A stretch of 30,338 nucleotides of DNA from JAEELC01 sp963605425 (GCA_963605425.1 CAVCUQ010000017.1:1-30338); one strand, 5' to 3'. Numbered from the stretch's first letter, positions 7,196 to 16,364 are shown. Translations and numbers: made by a program. The notes: a model not told the origin generated them from the sequence alone.

Positions 7196-8517
7196 TGAGT
7201 AAAATTGGTTTTATAACCTTAGGTTGTAAAGTTAATATTTATGAATCAAATGCCTTAGCTGATGAATTTAAGAAATTAGGTTACGAGATTGCTGAAGGTG
7301 ACGAGGTAGCTGATGCTTATATTATCAATACTTGTTCAGTAACAAATCAAGCTGACGCTAAATCAAGAAAGATGATAAGACATGCTAGAGGATTAAATCC
7401 TAATGCGGTTGTATGTGCAATGGGATGTTACACTCAAAGCCATGCTGAAGAGGCTAGAGGTTTACTTGAAGCTGATATTTTAATTGGTACTGGTAATAAG
7501 AAAGCAAGTGTTGAACTAATTGATAAGATGGTTAAAGAAAAAAATAGAGAGCGTGTTGATTTGATTTTAAAAGAGAGAAGCCAAAAAGATTATGAAAATC
7601 TTGAGGTTACTGAATTTGACCATGCTAGAGCTTTCCTTAAAATAGAAGATGGTTGTTCTAATTTCTGTTCTTATTGCATAATACCTTATGCAAGAGGACC
7701 AGTTAGATCTAAACGTCATGGACTCGTATTAAAAGAAGAAGCTGAAGTAATAAAATTAGGTTATACTGAAATTGTACTTTCAGGTATTCATATCGGTGCT
7801 TATTCAGATGGACCTGAATATCATTTAAAGGACTTAATTAGTGATATGATAGAAGTGCCAGGGCTTTCTAGAATTAGAATCTCTTCTATCGAAATTAATG
7901 AAGTTAATGATGATATTATTGATATCATGAGAAGAAGTGATAAGATTGCAGACCATATCCATCTGCCACTTCAAGCTGGAAGTGATAAAATCTTAAAACT
8001 TATGAATAGACACTACGATACTGCTAAATTTTTAGATAGAGTAAATAAAATTAGAGAGGCTCGTCCTAATATTAGTCTTACAACAGATGTAATAGTAGGA
8101 TTCCCATGTGAAACTGAAGAAGATTTCATGGATTGTTATAACTTTATTAAGAAGGTAGGATTCTCAGAACTTCATGTTTTCCCTTATTCAAAAAGAGAAG
8201 GAACACCTGCAGCTACTATGCCTAACCAAGTAGATGGTAATGTTAAGAAAGATAGAGTTAAGAGACTAATTAATTTATCTAAAGAATTATGGATGGACTA
8301 TTCAAAGAAATTTATTGGTTCTATAGAGGAAGTTATAGTTGAAACTAAATATATGGATGATTATGTTATTGGACATTCATCTAATTATTTAAAAGTATTA
8401 CTTCCATGTGACTTATCACTTTTAAGACATAGAGTAAAAGTTAAGATAGAATCACAAGATGGTGAATATGTGATAGGTTCTGTAATTGAAGATTTAGATA
8501 AAGGATTAATATTTTAG
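7195..8517 (+). CDS. mtaB: tRNA (N6-threonylcarbamoyladenosine37-C2)-methylthiotransferase MtaB
   Basis: Radical-SAM enzyme that converts t6A37 to ms2t6A37 in tRNAs reading ANN codons, which improves decoding. The N-terminal methylthiotransferase domain has its three cluster cysteines at C11 (LGCKVN), C47 (NTCSVTN) and C78 (MGCYTQ). The radical-SAM cluster motif CSNFCSYC is at C154, C158 and C161. A TRAM-like RNA-binding tail covers about 375-440. The spelling LGCKVN at the N terminus and the 440-residue length fit MtaB better than MiaB or RimO. Its ATG overlaps the rsmE stop by one base (TAATG), so translation is coupled. Confidence 0.95.
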   Translation: MSKIGFITLGCKVNIYESNALADEFKKLGYEIAEGDEVADAYIINTCSVTNQADAKSRKMIRHARGLNPNAVVCAMGCYTQSHAEEARGLLEADILIGTGNKKASVELIDKMVKEKNRERVDLILKERSQKDYENLEVTEFDHARAFLKIEDGCSNFCSYCIIPYARGPVRSKRHGLVLKEEAEVIKLGYTEIVLSGIHIGAYSDGPEYHLKDLISDMIEVPGLSRIRISSIEINEVNDDIIDIMRRSDKIADHIHLPLQAGSDKILKLMNRHYDTAKFLDRVNKIREARPNISLTTDVIVGFPCETEEDFMDCYNFIKKVGFSELHVFPYSKREGTPAATMPNQVDGNVKKDRVKRLINLSKELWMDYSKKFIGSIEEVIVETKYMDDYVIGHSSNYLKVLLPCDLSLLRHRVKVKIESQDGEYVIGSVIEDLDKGLIF

Positions 8518-8524
8518 TAATTAT

Positions 8525-8556
8525 AAGCTTTTAGAGGTTTACTTTAAAAGCTTTTT
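8525..8556 (+). terminator. probable terminator after mtaB
   Basis: AAGCTTTT (8525-8532) pairs with AAAAGCTT (8546-8553) around a 13-nt loop, followed by a short T-run. The stem is AT-rich, so termination may be partial. Confidence 0.55.
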
Positions 8557-8570
8557 AAATTCACAATTTT

Positions 8571-8606
8571 TTCACATCTATTTTTATTTTTTTGGTATAC
8601 TATAAT
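8571..8606 (+). promoter_or_regulatory. probable promoter of the orphan gene at 8637
   Basis: Overlapping -10 candidates TATACT (8596-8601) and TATAAT (8601-8606). The best -35 is TTCACA (8571-8576), 19 nt from the first. The start codon lies 30 nt downstream of TATAAT. Confidence 0.5.
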
Positions 8607-8636
8607 TACAAAAAACAAAAAAGGAGATAAGATATT

Positions 8637-9914
8637 ATGGAAAATGAAGTTAATGAATATGGATTATATAAAGATAAATTAATTGCTGCTCTATCAAGCT
8701 TTGAAGAAGTAACATTAGATGATGGTTCAGTAAAACTAATGCCAAAGTTTAGAGAGGATCAAAACTATAGAAGACTTTTAGGTGAACTAGATGATAATAT
8801 TATTGCAAATCTAGGAACATACGAAGATGATTTAAAAAATGATGGTATTTATGTAAGCGTTGATAAGACAGAACATATTACAAAAGTATCAGATACATTA
8901 AAAGCTTACCAAAACCTAAGTATTTCTAAACAAAAAGAAAAAGAGAAACTTGTATTACTTCAAGCTAAATTATGTAACCAATATAATATTGCTGTTGATG
9001 TAAATGATTACAATGCTTTATTTCAAATTGGTGAACTAGATATGATGGAAGCTTATGATGGATTTGAATTTGATGAAAGCCAATATAAGGCTAAATATTT
9101 AGAATATCTAGATATGTATTTAGAAAAGGTATCAGATAAGAATAGTTTAAACTCTTTCAGTAAGGATGGAAGTTCTTCCCTTAAAGAAACACTTGTAAAC
9201 TTTGATGAATACTTTAATGGTACATGTAAAGTAATGTTAGATAACACATTAAAACAAGATGCTTTCAACGTCCCTAAGTTTGCTTATGCAAGTGAAAAAG
9301 AAATTGAAAATGTTGTTAAGAAACATTTCGGACCTAAATGTGAAATTGAAATAGATCCTAAGTTCCATGAAAAGAACCACCTTGCGATGATCAAAGGATA
9401 TAGTCAAAAGGAAAAAGATGATCTAGCAGTAATTTGCAAAAATGGAGCTCTAGAGGCTTGTTCAGATTATGAGATTAACCCTAATGTTAAGGTTGATACT
9501 TTAAATAAGGTTAATATCTTACTTAATGCTAGAGAATATGTTACAGCTTTAGAAAAAGTTTATAAATCATATAATATTTTTAGAAGAGTATTTAACTTTG
9601 GTAATGTTGCAAGATTTAAGAACGCTAGAACAGAACTAGTTAATCAAATCTCTGAAAAGATTAATTTACCAGTTGAAGATTGTGAGAAATTCTTCAAGAA
9701 TACTAAAACAAGTATAACTTATCAAGATGTAACTTATGACTATAATAAATTATATCAAGATAGTAAAAAATTAGAAAATGAACTTTCTGGATTTGAAAAA
9801 GCATATAAAGATAGTTCAAAGGTAAATATTGTTGTTGAAGAAAAAGTAAATGATATTCCAAACGTTGATAAGGATATATCACTTGCTAAAGAAAAAACAC
9901 ATGAATTAAAATAA
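8637..9914 (+). CDS. unknown 425-residue soluble helical protein
   Basis: I do not recognise this protein. It has no signal peptide, no membrane segment and no nucleotide-binding motif I can see. It is rich in Lys, Glu, Asp, Asn and Tyr and looks mostly helical, with stretches that could form coiled coils (about 85-115 and 355-400). A patch with isolated aromatic and basic residues (YNIFRRVFNFGNVARF) is near residues 310-325. AAGGAG at 8621-8626 supports ATG 8637. It has its own promoter and terminator, so it is a single-gene unit. A weak likeness in style to the orphan at 20517 may reflect only shared base composition. Confidence 0.85.
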   Translation: MENEVNEYGLYKDKLIAALSSFEEVTLDDGSVKLMPKFREDQNYRRLLGELDDNIIANLGTYEDDLKNDGIYVSVDKTEHITKVSDTLKAYQNLSISKQKEKEKLVLLQAKLCNQYNIAVDVNDYNALFQIGELDMMEAYDGFEFDESQYKAKYLEYLDMYLEKVSDKNSLNSFSKDGSSSLKETLVNFDEYFNGTCKVMLDNTLKQDAFNVPKFAYASEKEIENVVKKHFGPKCEIEIDPKFHEKNHLAMIKGYSQKEKDDLAVICKNGALEACSDYEINPNVKVDTLNKVNILLNAREYVTALEKVYKSYNIFRRVFNFGNVARFKNARTELVNQISEKINLPVEDCEKFFKNTKTSITYQDVTYDYNKLYQDSKKLENELSGFEKAYKDSSKVNIVVEEKVNDIPNVDKDISLAKEKTHELK

Positions 9915-9922
9915 TATTTAAT

Positions 9923-9952
9923 AAATAAGTCTACTTTGTAGGCTTATTTTTG
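9923..9952 (+). terminator. intrinsic terminator of the orphan gene at 8637
   Basis: A 12-bp stem: 9923-9934 pairs with 9938-9949 (one T-G wobble) around a TTT loop, with a T-run at 9947-9951. Its end overlaps the extended -10 box of the next operon. Confidence 0.9.
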
Positions 9953-9959
9953 TTATAAT
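9951..9959 (+). promoter_or_regulatory. extended -10 promoter of rsuA-ybaK-helicase
   Basis: TGTTATAAT, an extended -10 with a perfect hexamer at 9954-9959. No convincing -35 exists, because its place is taken by the terminator stem. The start codon of rsuA is 34 nt downstream, behind an AAGGTGGT ribosome site. Confidence 0.7.
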
Positions 9960-9993
9960 AGAGGTAAATATTTTTTATTAAGGTGGTAGTCAC

Positions 9994-10689
9994 ATGGAAA
10001 GACTAGATAAGATACTTTCACATTTAAATTATGGAACAAGAAAAGAAGTAAAGAAACTTATTAAAGAAAAAGCAGTTAAGATTAATGGAGAAGTAGTTAA
10101 AAGCGCTGATCTTAAGGTTGATACTGAAAAGGATGAAATCGAAGTTTTAGGCGAGAAGATAAGGTACGAAAAATTTATCTACATTATGCTTAATAAACCA
10201 GATGGTGTTGTAAGTGCTACCTTTGATCCTAAACTTACAACTGTAATTGATCTAATGCCTGAATATAGAAAGATGGAGGTCTTTCCAGTAGGACGCCTTG
10301 ATATTGATACTGAAGGATTACTTATTATCTCTAATGATGGTATTTTAGCTCATAACTTACTAGTTCCAAGTAAACACGTAGATAAGAAATACTATGTTAA
10401 ATTTAGTGGTGAATTTAAGGAAGAATATATAGAAGCAGTTGAAAAGGGACTTGAAATAGATGATTATGTTGCTAAAAGTGGAAAACTAGAACAAATATCT
10501 GATAATGAGGCCTATATTACTATTCATGAAGGAAAGTATCACCAGGTTAAGAAGATGTTTGAAAAATTAAATATGCATGTTGAATATTTAAAGAGAATAG
10601 AATTTAAAAATCTAAAACTTGATGAGACTTTAGCTCCTGGGGAATATAGACTATTAACAATGGACGAAATCGAGGATTTAAGACAATGA
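9994..10689 (+). CDS. rsuA: pseudouridine synthase, RsuA family
   Basis: It isomerises a uridine to pseudouridine, most likely U516 of 16S rRNA. An N-terminal S4 RNA-binding domain (about 1-60, starting MERLDKILSHLNYGTRKEV) is followed by the catalytic domain. Its signature GRLDIDTEGLLIISNDG lies at residues 100-116 and contains the catalytic Asp103. KPDGVV and YHQVKKMF are also typical. At 231 residues it has RsuA length; RluB relatives are longer, but substrate choice cannot be read from sequence alone. AAGGTGG upstream supports ATG 9994. The stop TGA overlaps the ATG of ybaK. Confidence 0.93.
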   Translation: MERLDKILSHLNYGTRKEVKKLIKEKAVKINGEVVKSADLKVDTEKDEIEVLGEKIRYEKFIYIMLNKPDGVVSATFDPKLTTVIDLMPEYRKMEVFPVGRLDIDTEGLLIISNDGILAHNLLVPSKHVDKKYYVKFSGEFKEEYIEAVEKGLEIDDYVAKSGKLEQISDNEAYITIHEGKYHQVKKMFEKLNMHVEYLKRIEFKNLKLDETLAPGEYRLLTMDEIEDLRQ

Positions 10690-11168
10690 AAGAAGAAAAA
10701 ACTAATGTAATGCGTATACTTGATAGTAAGAAGATTAATTACACTCCTTACTATTATGAAGTTGATTTAAATAATTTAGATGGTATTCATGTAGCCGAGA
10801 GTATTGGTGAGAATAAAGATGATGTTTATAAGACACTTGTATGTATTGGATCAAGTAAGAATTATTATGTACTTGTAATTAATATCTTAGATGAACTTGA
10901 TTTAAAGAAATGTGCTAAAGCCTTTGGAGAAAAGAGTATGGAACTAATTCATGTAGCGGATATCATGAAGGTTACTGGTGGTTATTTAAGAGGCGGTACA
11001 TCACCTATTGGGATGAAGAAATTATATAAGACAATTGTTGACTTAAAGGCTAAAGATAAGGATTATATTATTATATCTGGAGGAAAAAGAGGAACTCAAG
11101 TTAAATTGAATCCTTGCGATTTAGTTAAGTTAATTAATGCTAGATTTGAGAGTGTGGTTAGGGAATGA
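10686..11168 (+). CDS. ybaK: Cys-tRNA(Pro) deacylase, YbaK/EbsC family
   Basis: It hydrolyses tRNAs wrongly charged by prolyl-tRNA synthetase, mainly Cys-tRNA(Pro), and so protects translation accuracy. The 160 residues form a single YbaK/aminoacyl-tRNA deacylase domain. It begins with the typical KTNVMRILDSKKI, has the active-site Lys in VYKTLV (K49), and later the glycine-rich GGYLRGGTSPIG and SGGKRGTQV. It overlaps rsuA by 4 nt (ATGA) and the helicase gene by 4 nt (ATGA), so all three genes are translationally coupled. The deacylase call is firm at family level; the precise misacylated substrate is inferred. Confidence 0.93.
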   Translation: MKEEKTNVMRILDSKKINYTPYYYEVDLNNLDGIHVAESIGENKDDVYKTLVCIGSSKNYYVLVINILDELDLKKCAKAFGEKSMELIHVADIMKVTGGYLRGGTSPIGMKKLYKTIVDLKAKDKDYIIISGGKRGTQVKLNPCDLVKLINARFESVVRE

Positions 11169-14100
11169 ACAAGAAATATAATGTATTAAAGAGGAGATTA
11201 CTTGATTTAGGTAAGCGTAATTCACTTATGAATTATGCTCATAGAATTTCAAGTAATCTTGAATTTTTTCAAGATGATTTTGAAACCTTTTTTTATGATT
11301 TCACATCAATGAAACCTTTTGAGGTTGCTAAACTTTTTACTAATTTAGATGAATCTATAAATGTGTCTGACTTCGATGAGGTTAAGGACGAGTATGATGT
11401 TGAGCATTCAGTTACAGATGCTCTAGGAGTAATGACAGAAAGAAAGATTAGATACACTAAAGAAGAGATTGAGGAAATTAAGACAAGATTTGAAAAAAAG
11501 AAGAATGTTAATTATTTATATAGTGAAACAATATATTCTAAAACTAGATCTGTTTTATCTTTACTTGAAAGAAAAGATAAATTAATTTTAGAAGAAACAG
11601 GTCAAAAGAGTTTATATATGGCTTTTGGTATTGTTTGCTATAAAGATAAGAGGGAATACTATGAAGCACCACTATGCTTAATTCCAGTTAAGATTTATTC
11701 AAAGAAATTAAATGATAAATATTATATTGAGGCTCTTGATGATGATTATTTAATTAATCAAAATCTAGCTTATTTTCTAAAGGCTGAATATAAATTAGAT
11801 ATCTCACCTAAGGAAAACGAAGAATTCTATGCTTATATTGAAAGAGTTAAAGATCTTTTAGCTAAGGTTAACTTTAAATTTGAAGAACGTATAGCCCTTG
11901 GTATATTCTCATTTTCTAAAATAATGATGTTTAAAGATTTAGAAGAAAATGAAGATAAACTGCTTTCTAATGATATCATTAAAGCCTTTCTAGGCGAAGA
12001 AAATAATCTCGATATTAAGCTTGATGGCACAGTTTCAACTAAAGAGAAAGCCTTAGTTTTATCTAGCGATTCTAGTCAGGAAAAGGCTATTGAACTAGCC
12101 TTAGAGGGTAAATCATTTGTTCTTCAAGGACCTCCTGGTACTGGTAAAAGTCAAACTATTACTAATATGCTATCTAGCTTAATACTAAATAAAAAGAAAG
12201 TACTATTTGTATGTGAAAAAGCTGAAGCGTTAGATGTTGTAAGATCAAATCTTGCTAAATGCAATCTAGACAGTCTTGCATTATGTCTTTATTCAACTAA
12301 ATCTAGTAAACAAGAAGTAGTTAAATCTATTTATTCAAATATAGAAATGATTAAAGATGGAGTTATTAAATTATCTAGTAAAGGATTAGATGTAATAGAT
12401 AAAACATATACACTAGAAGATTTCTTTAAAGATTTAGATTATGAGCTTAAAAACAAAACACTTCTTAATATGAGTGCTTTAGAAATAGCTGAAAATATGT
12501 TACTAGATGGCGATATGCTTGATTATGAAATTGAAAATATTACTAAAGTAAAAGAAAATAAATATTTAAACACGCTTGATTTATTAGACATAATTAAGAT
12601 TAAAATGGATGATTTATCTGAAGATTTTTCTCATTCTTCATTTAAAGGATTTAAAGATACAAAGATAAATAAAACAAGTGTTAAAGAATTACATAATATA
12701 TCTTTTAAATTAAGTAATGATTTAAATAGATTGTTAACTGAGATTAATAGTTTAAATACATACCTGTTTAAACCAACATATATTTGTGATTTAGATGAAT
12801 CAATTAAATTACTTAATCTAGCTGGTAAATATAATAATTTGAGTATTAGAGACTTTAATATTAAGGATTTACCTAATAAAAAATCAAAACTTAAATCTAT
12901 TGATAAATTTTATAAATATTTAAATAAAGAAAAGAAATACTTTGAAGGTAAATATAAAGCGTCATTTATGGATTTAGATCCTACAAGTGATATAGAAATT
13001 CTAAAGACTAAATATTCAAGTTCTTTAAAACGTTTAATAGGATTTAATAAATACTTAAGTAAATTTGAAGACTATACATTAAAGAGTACTAAATTAACAT
13101 ATGAAGAAATATTAGAAGATTTAGAAAGATTACTTGAATTAAACAAAAAGTATGAAGAAAATAGTTTAAATGAGGCAATTATATCTTCAAGTTTCTCTAA
13201 ATTTTATTTTGGTCAAAAGACAGACTTTAAGTATCTAGAAAATTTAATAGATTACTTAATACAAGTTAATGATATTTTATCTAATACTAAATTAGATAAA
13301 TCTAAGGTTATAGAAGAACTTGGAACTACAAGAGACTTTGAAAAGAGTATTAATTTACTAAGCATAAAGATAGAAGAAATAAAAGAAGATGTAAATGTTT
13401 TTAGTAAATATTTTGATATAGCAAGTTTAACAATAGAAGAATTATTTGTTAAGAGTAAGAACATTTCTTTAAATACTGATGAAATATACAAATATCTAGA
13501 TGTGATTAAGGAATTAAATAAGATCCCACAGGAATTTGTATCTTTTAAGGAATTATTACTAAATAAGAATATAGATATTTCCAAATTAAAGAATTCATTT
13601 ATTAAAACTATATCTTACAAATTATATAATTATATAATTGATAATAATAAATTCTTAAGTGATATTGATAATAAAATTATAGTAAATAATATAGATAAGT
13701 ATTCTTCTTTAATAGAATCTCTAAGAGAAGTAGCACGTGTTAGAACTCTTGAAACAGTAACTTCCTCTTGGCCTCATGTAAACAGTTTAACTAGGACTAA
13801 TCTTGAAATATCAACTTTAACTAAAGAATTAAATAAAAAGAAAAAGTTAATGAGTGTAAGAAATTTATTATCTAGTATTTCTAGTTTAGTTATTAATCTT
13901 AAGCCTATATTTATGATGAGCCCTTTAACTGTATCTAGTTTCCTTGATTTAAATAAGTTTGAATTTGATACAGTAATCTTTGATGAAGCAAGTCAGATAA
14001 CCCTAGTAGACTCTATCGGGGCTATGGGAAGAGGTAAGCAATTAATAGTTGTAGGAGATAAAGAACAACTGCCACCTACTAACTTCTTTGCAAATGAAGT

Positions 14101-15742
14101 CGAAGATGAAGATTATGAAGACTTAGAGAGTGTTTTAAATGAAGCTAGTAATATTTTACCTACAGTATCACTAAAGTGGCATTACAGAAGTAAAGATGAA
14201 TCTCTAATTAATTCTAGTAATCAATTTATTTATCATAATTTAACTACTATTCCATCTAGTAACATTTCTGATAATTTAGGTTTAATCTATGATTATGTAG
14301 AAAATGGTACTTATGAAGCTATTAAGACTTATAACTATAACGAGGCTTTAAGAGTTGTTGATTTGTTATTTTTTAACATAAGAAGAAATCCTGGTAAAAC
14401 TATTGGAATTGTAACCTTTAACATGAAACAACAATCTTTAATACTATCGTTAGTAAATAAGAGAAGATCAAAAGAAAAGAGTTGTGAAAATTTCTTTAAG
14501 AATGATTCTAACTTCTTTATTAAAAATCTTGAAACAGTTCAAGGAGATGAAAAAGATATTATTATTCTATCTACTACCTTTGGTTATAATAAAGATGGAA
14601 AACTTAATATGAACTTTGGTCCTATTAATAGAGAAGGTGGATATAGGCGTCTCAATGTAGCTATAACTCGGGCTAAAGAAAAACTTATTGTAGTTTCTAG
14701 TTTAAAATACAGCGATTTAGATAAGAAGAGTTTAACTAATGATGGTCAAATCTTCTTACGTGATTTCTTAAAATACGCAGAAGAAAGAAAAGGTAATGAG
14801 TTCGTATCTGGAGAGGCTAAGTCTAACTTTATTTACTCTTTAGGCTTAAAAATAGAAGATTATGGTTATAAAGTCTTATATAATGTAGGTCTTAATTCTT
14901 ATAAGATAGATTTAGTAATACTTGATAAAGAGGATCGCAATAAAGCTATAATGGCTATTTTAACTAATTCTGATAATTATTATTTATTATCTAGTATTAA
15001 AGATAGGAATTATCTAATTGATAGTCTTTTGATATCAAGAGGATTTAAGATAATGCATCTAAATGACTTTGCAAGTGTTAATAGGATAGATGAAGAGGTA
15101 TCAAATATAATCAAAACTATATCAAGTGAATGTGATATGCCTCTTGAAGAAAAGATGGAAGAAGTATTATATGATAAAGAAGAAGACAGAGGACTTGATG
15201 TTTATAGTCTCTTTGATTCTTACCCTAATATTATTTCTTTAATTGATATCGAAGCTCTAACTCGAAATACTTGTGAAGATAAGATTATAAACTTGCTAAA
15301 TTATGTTTCCCCTATATCAATAGATGAATTAAAGAGATTGATAGCTGAACCTTTCTTTAATAAGAAATTAGATACAGAACTTGAAGCCCACATTGATACA
15401 GTAATCTCTCATATTGTAAAGAGTGGGAATGCTTATAAGATTTTAAATTTCTTACTCAAACCAAGTGATATATTAAGCTTAAGATTTAGAAAATATGATT
15501 CACTTAATCCATATAATAGAAAGATTGAACATATTTATATTGAAGAAATAGAATCAGGTTTTGCAGCTGTCCTTTCTTATATAGGTCAAACTACTAGCGA
15601 CTTATTATTTAAAACCTTTAATAGCCTTTTAGGCTATCCTAAGGATTCAAGTGATACTGAAAGAATCTTTAGAAGAGTAATTAATATTTTAAAAGATAAA
15701 GATGTAATAACTGTTGAAGGTAATTTGATAACTTATAATTAG
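11165..15742 (+). CDS. giant SF1 helicase with DUF4011 and DUF3320 domains
   Basis: A 1525-residue Upf1/DNA2-like superfamily 1 ATPase. The N-terminal DUF4011 region (about 1-200) begins with the family-typical RRLLDLGKRNSLMNY. Walker A is GPPGTGKS at 322-329. A long helical insertion (about 400-870) precedes motif II, DEAS at 940-943, then VVGDKEQLPP. Later motifs are WHYRS, VQGDEKD (about 1125-1131) and RLNVAITRAK (about 1162-1171). A restriction-endonuclease-like domain (about 1205-1300) keeps Asp1249, but has Leu1266 and Asn1268 where relatives, as I remember them, have Glu and Asp; it is probably inactive. A DUF3320 winged-helix-like end (about 1440-1525) closes it. Relatives occur in defence and repair contexts. 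Here it is coupled to rsuA and ybaK, so the role is open. Confidence 0.92.
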   Translation: MNKKYNVLKRRLLDLGKRNSLMNYAHRISSNLEFFQDDFETFFYDFTSMKPFEVAKLFTNLDESINVSDFDEVKDEYDVEHSVTDALGVMTERKIRYTKEEIEEIKTRFEKKKNVNYLYSETIYSKTRSVLSLLERKDKLILEETGQKSLYMAFGIVCYKDKREYYEAPLCLIPVKIYSKKLNDKYYIEALDDDYLINQNLAYFLKAEYKLDISPKENEEFYAYIERVKDLLAKVNFKFEERIALGIFSFSKIMMFKDLEENEDKLLSNDIIKAFLGEENNLDIKLDGTVSTKEKALVLSSDSSQEKAIELALEGKSFVLQGPPGTGKSQTITNMLSSLILNKKKVLFVCEKAEALDVVRSNLAKCNLDSLALCLYSTKSSKQEVVKSIYSNIEMIKDGVIKLSSKGLDVIDKTYTLEDFFKDLDYELKNKTLLNMSALEIAENMLLDGDMLDYEIENITKVKENKYLNTLDLLDIIKIKMDDLSEDFSHSSFKGFKDTKINKTSVKELHNISFKLSNDLNRLLTEINSLNTYLFKPTYICDLDESIKLLNLAGKYNNLSIRDFNIKDLPNKKSKLKSIDKFYKYLNKEKKYFEGKYKASFMDLDPTSDIEILKTKYSSSLKRLIGFNKYLSKFEDYTLKSTKLTYEEILEDLERLLELNKKYEENSLNEAIISSSFSKFYFGQKTDFKYLENLIDYLIQVNDILSNTKLDKSKVIEELGTTRDFEKSINLLSIKIEEIKEDVNVFSKYFDIASLTIEELFVKSKNISLNTDEIYKYLDVIKELNKIPQEFVSFKELLLNKNIDISKLKNSFIKTISYKLYNYIIDNNKFLSDIDNKIIVNNIDKYSSLIESLREVARVRTLETVTSSWPHVNSLTRTNLEISTLTKELNKKKKLMSVRNLLSSISSLVINLKPIFMMSPLTVSSFLDLNKFEFDTVIFDEASQITLVDSIGAMGRGKQLIVVGDKEQLPPTNFFANEVEDEDYEDLESVLNEASNILPTVSLKWHYRSKDESLINSSNQFIYHNLTTIPSSNISDNLGLIYDYVENGTYEAIKTYNYNEALRVVDLLFFNIRRNPGKTIGIVTFNMKQQSLILSLVNKRRSKEKSCENFFKNDSNFFIKNLETVQGDEKDIIILSTTFGYNKDGKLNMNFGPINREGGYRRLNVAITRAKEKLIVVSSLKYSDLDKKSLTNDGQIFLRDFLKYAEERKGNEFVSGEAKSNFIYSLGLKIEDYGYKVLYNVGLNSYKIDLVILDKEDRNKAIMAILTNSDNYYLLSSIKDRNYLIDSLLISRGFKIMHLNDFASVNRIDEEVSNIIKTISSECDMPLEEKMEEVLYDKEEDRGLDVYSLFDSYPNIISLIDIEALTRNTCEDKIINLLNYVSPISIDELKRLIAEPFFNKKLDTELEAHIDTVISHIVKSGNAYKILNFLLKPSDILSLRFRKYDSLNPYNRKIEHIYIEEIESGFAAVLSYIGQTTSDLLFKTFNSLLGYPKDSSDTERIFRRVINILKDKDVITVEGNLITYN

Positions 15743-15771
15743 TTGAAAAATTAGATAAATAAGAGTAAAAT
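15743..15771 (+). promoter_or_regulatory. probable promoter of flavin reductase-ktrBA operon
   Basis: TTGAAA (15743-15748), a 17-nt spacer and TAAAAT (15766-15771), just behind the helicase stop codon. The leader to the ribosome site would be very short. No terminator is visible after the helicase gene, so read-through is possible. Confidence 0.55.
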
Positions 15772-15796
15772 TATTTGTAATTTAGAGGTTATGATT

Positions 15797-16363
15797 ATGT
15801 CAAGACAAACTTGGAAAGCTGGAAATATGTTAAATCCTCTTCCTGCAGTAATGATTACTTGTGGGGATGATGATTTTACTAATTGTTTTACTGTTGCTTG
15901 GTGCGGTAACATTTGTACTAATCCAGCAATGGTATCTATATCAGTTAGAAAAAGTAGATATTCTTATAATTTAATCAAAGAATCAAATGAATTTGTTATA
16001 AATCTTGTAACTAAAGACTTAGTTAAGGCTTGTGACTATGCTGGAGTTAAATCAGGGCGCGATGTCGATAAGATTAAGCACTTAAATCTTCATTTAAATC
16101 AAATTGAAGATTATAAGACTAAAGGCATTCTTGAAAGCCCAGTTAACATTGTATGTGAGGTTGCACAAATTATTGAACTAGGTAGTCATGATTTATTTTT
16201 GGCTAATGTTAAGGCTGTAAATATCGATGAAAAATTACTTGATGAAAATAATAGACTTGATTTAGAAAAAGCTAACCTTATATCATATTCTCATGGAGAG
16301 TATTTTACTCTAGGAGAGAAATTAGGTAAGTTTGGTTTTTCTGTAAAAAAGGATAGTAAGTAA
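15797..16363 (+). CDS. flavin reductase-like (flavoredoxin-type) protein
   Basis: A 188-residue member of the flavin-reductase-like domain family, which binds FMN in a split-barrel dimer. Family features are the start WKAGNMLNPLPAVMITC, NPAMVSISVRKSRYSYNLI (about 48-66), the EFVINLV strand and GVKSGRDVDKI. The end LGEKLGKFGFSV resembles flavoredoxins. The actual electron donor and acceptor are unknown. ATG 15797 is preferred over ATG 15791, because AGAGG (15784-15788) is 8 nt from the former and 2 nt from the latter. ktrB starts one base after the stop, so the two are cotranscribed; a redox link to potassium uptake is not known to me. Confidence 0.88.
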   Translation: MSRQTWKAGNMLNPLPAVMITCGDDDFTNCFTVAWCGNICTNPAMVSISVRKSRYSYNLIKESNEFVINLVTKDLVKACDYAGVKSGRDVDKIKHLNLHLNQIEDYKTKGILESPVNIVCEVAQIIELGSHDLFLANVKAVNIDEKLLDENNRLDLEKANLISYSHGEYFTLGEKLGKFGFSVKKDSK

Positions 16364-16364
16364 T

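Noticed and set aside
9053..9268. Minus-strand open frame within the orphan gene at 8637
   Set aside because: It has no start signals, and the + strand frame has promoter, ribosome site and terminator. The same holds for minus-strand frames at 11833-12030, 13252-13584, 17366-17593 and 29300-29572.
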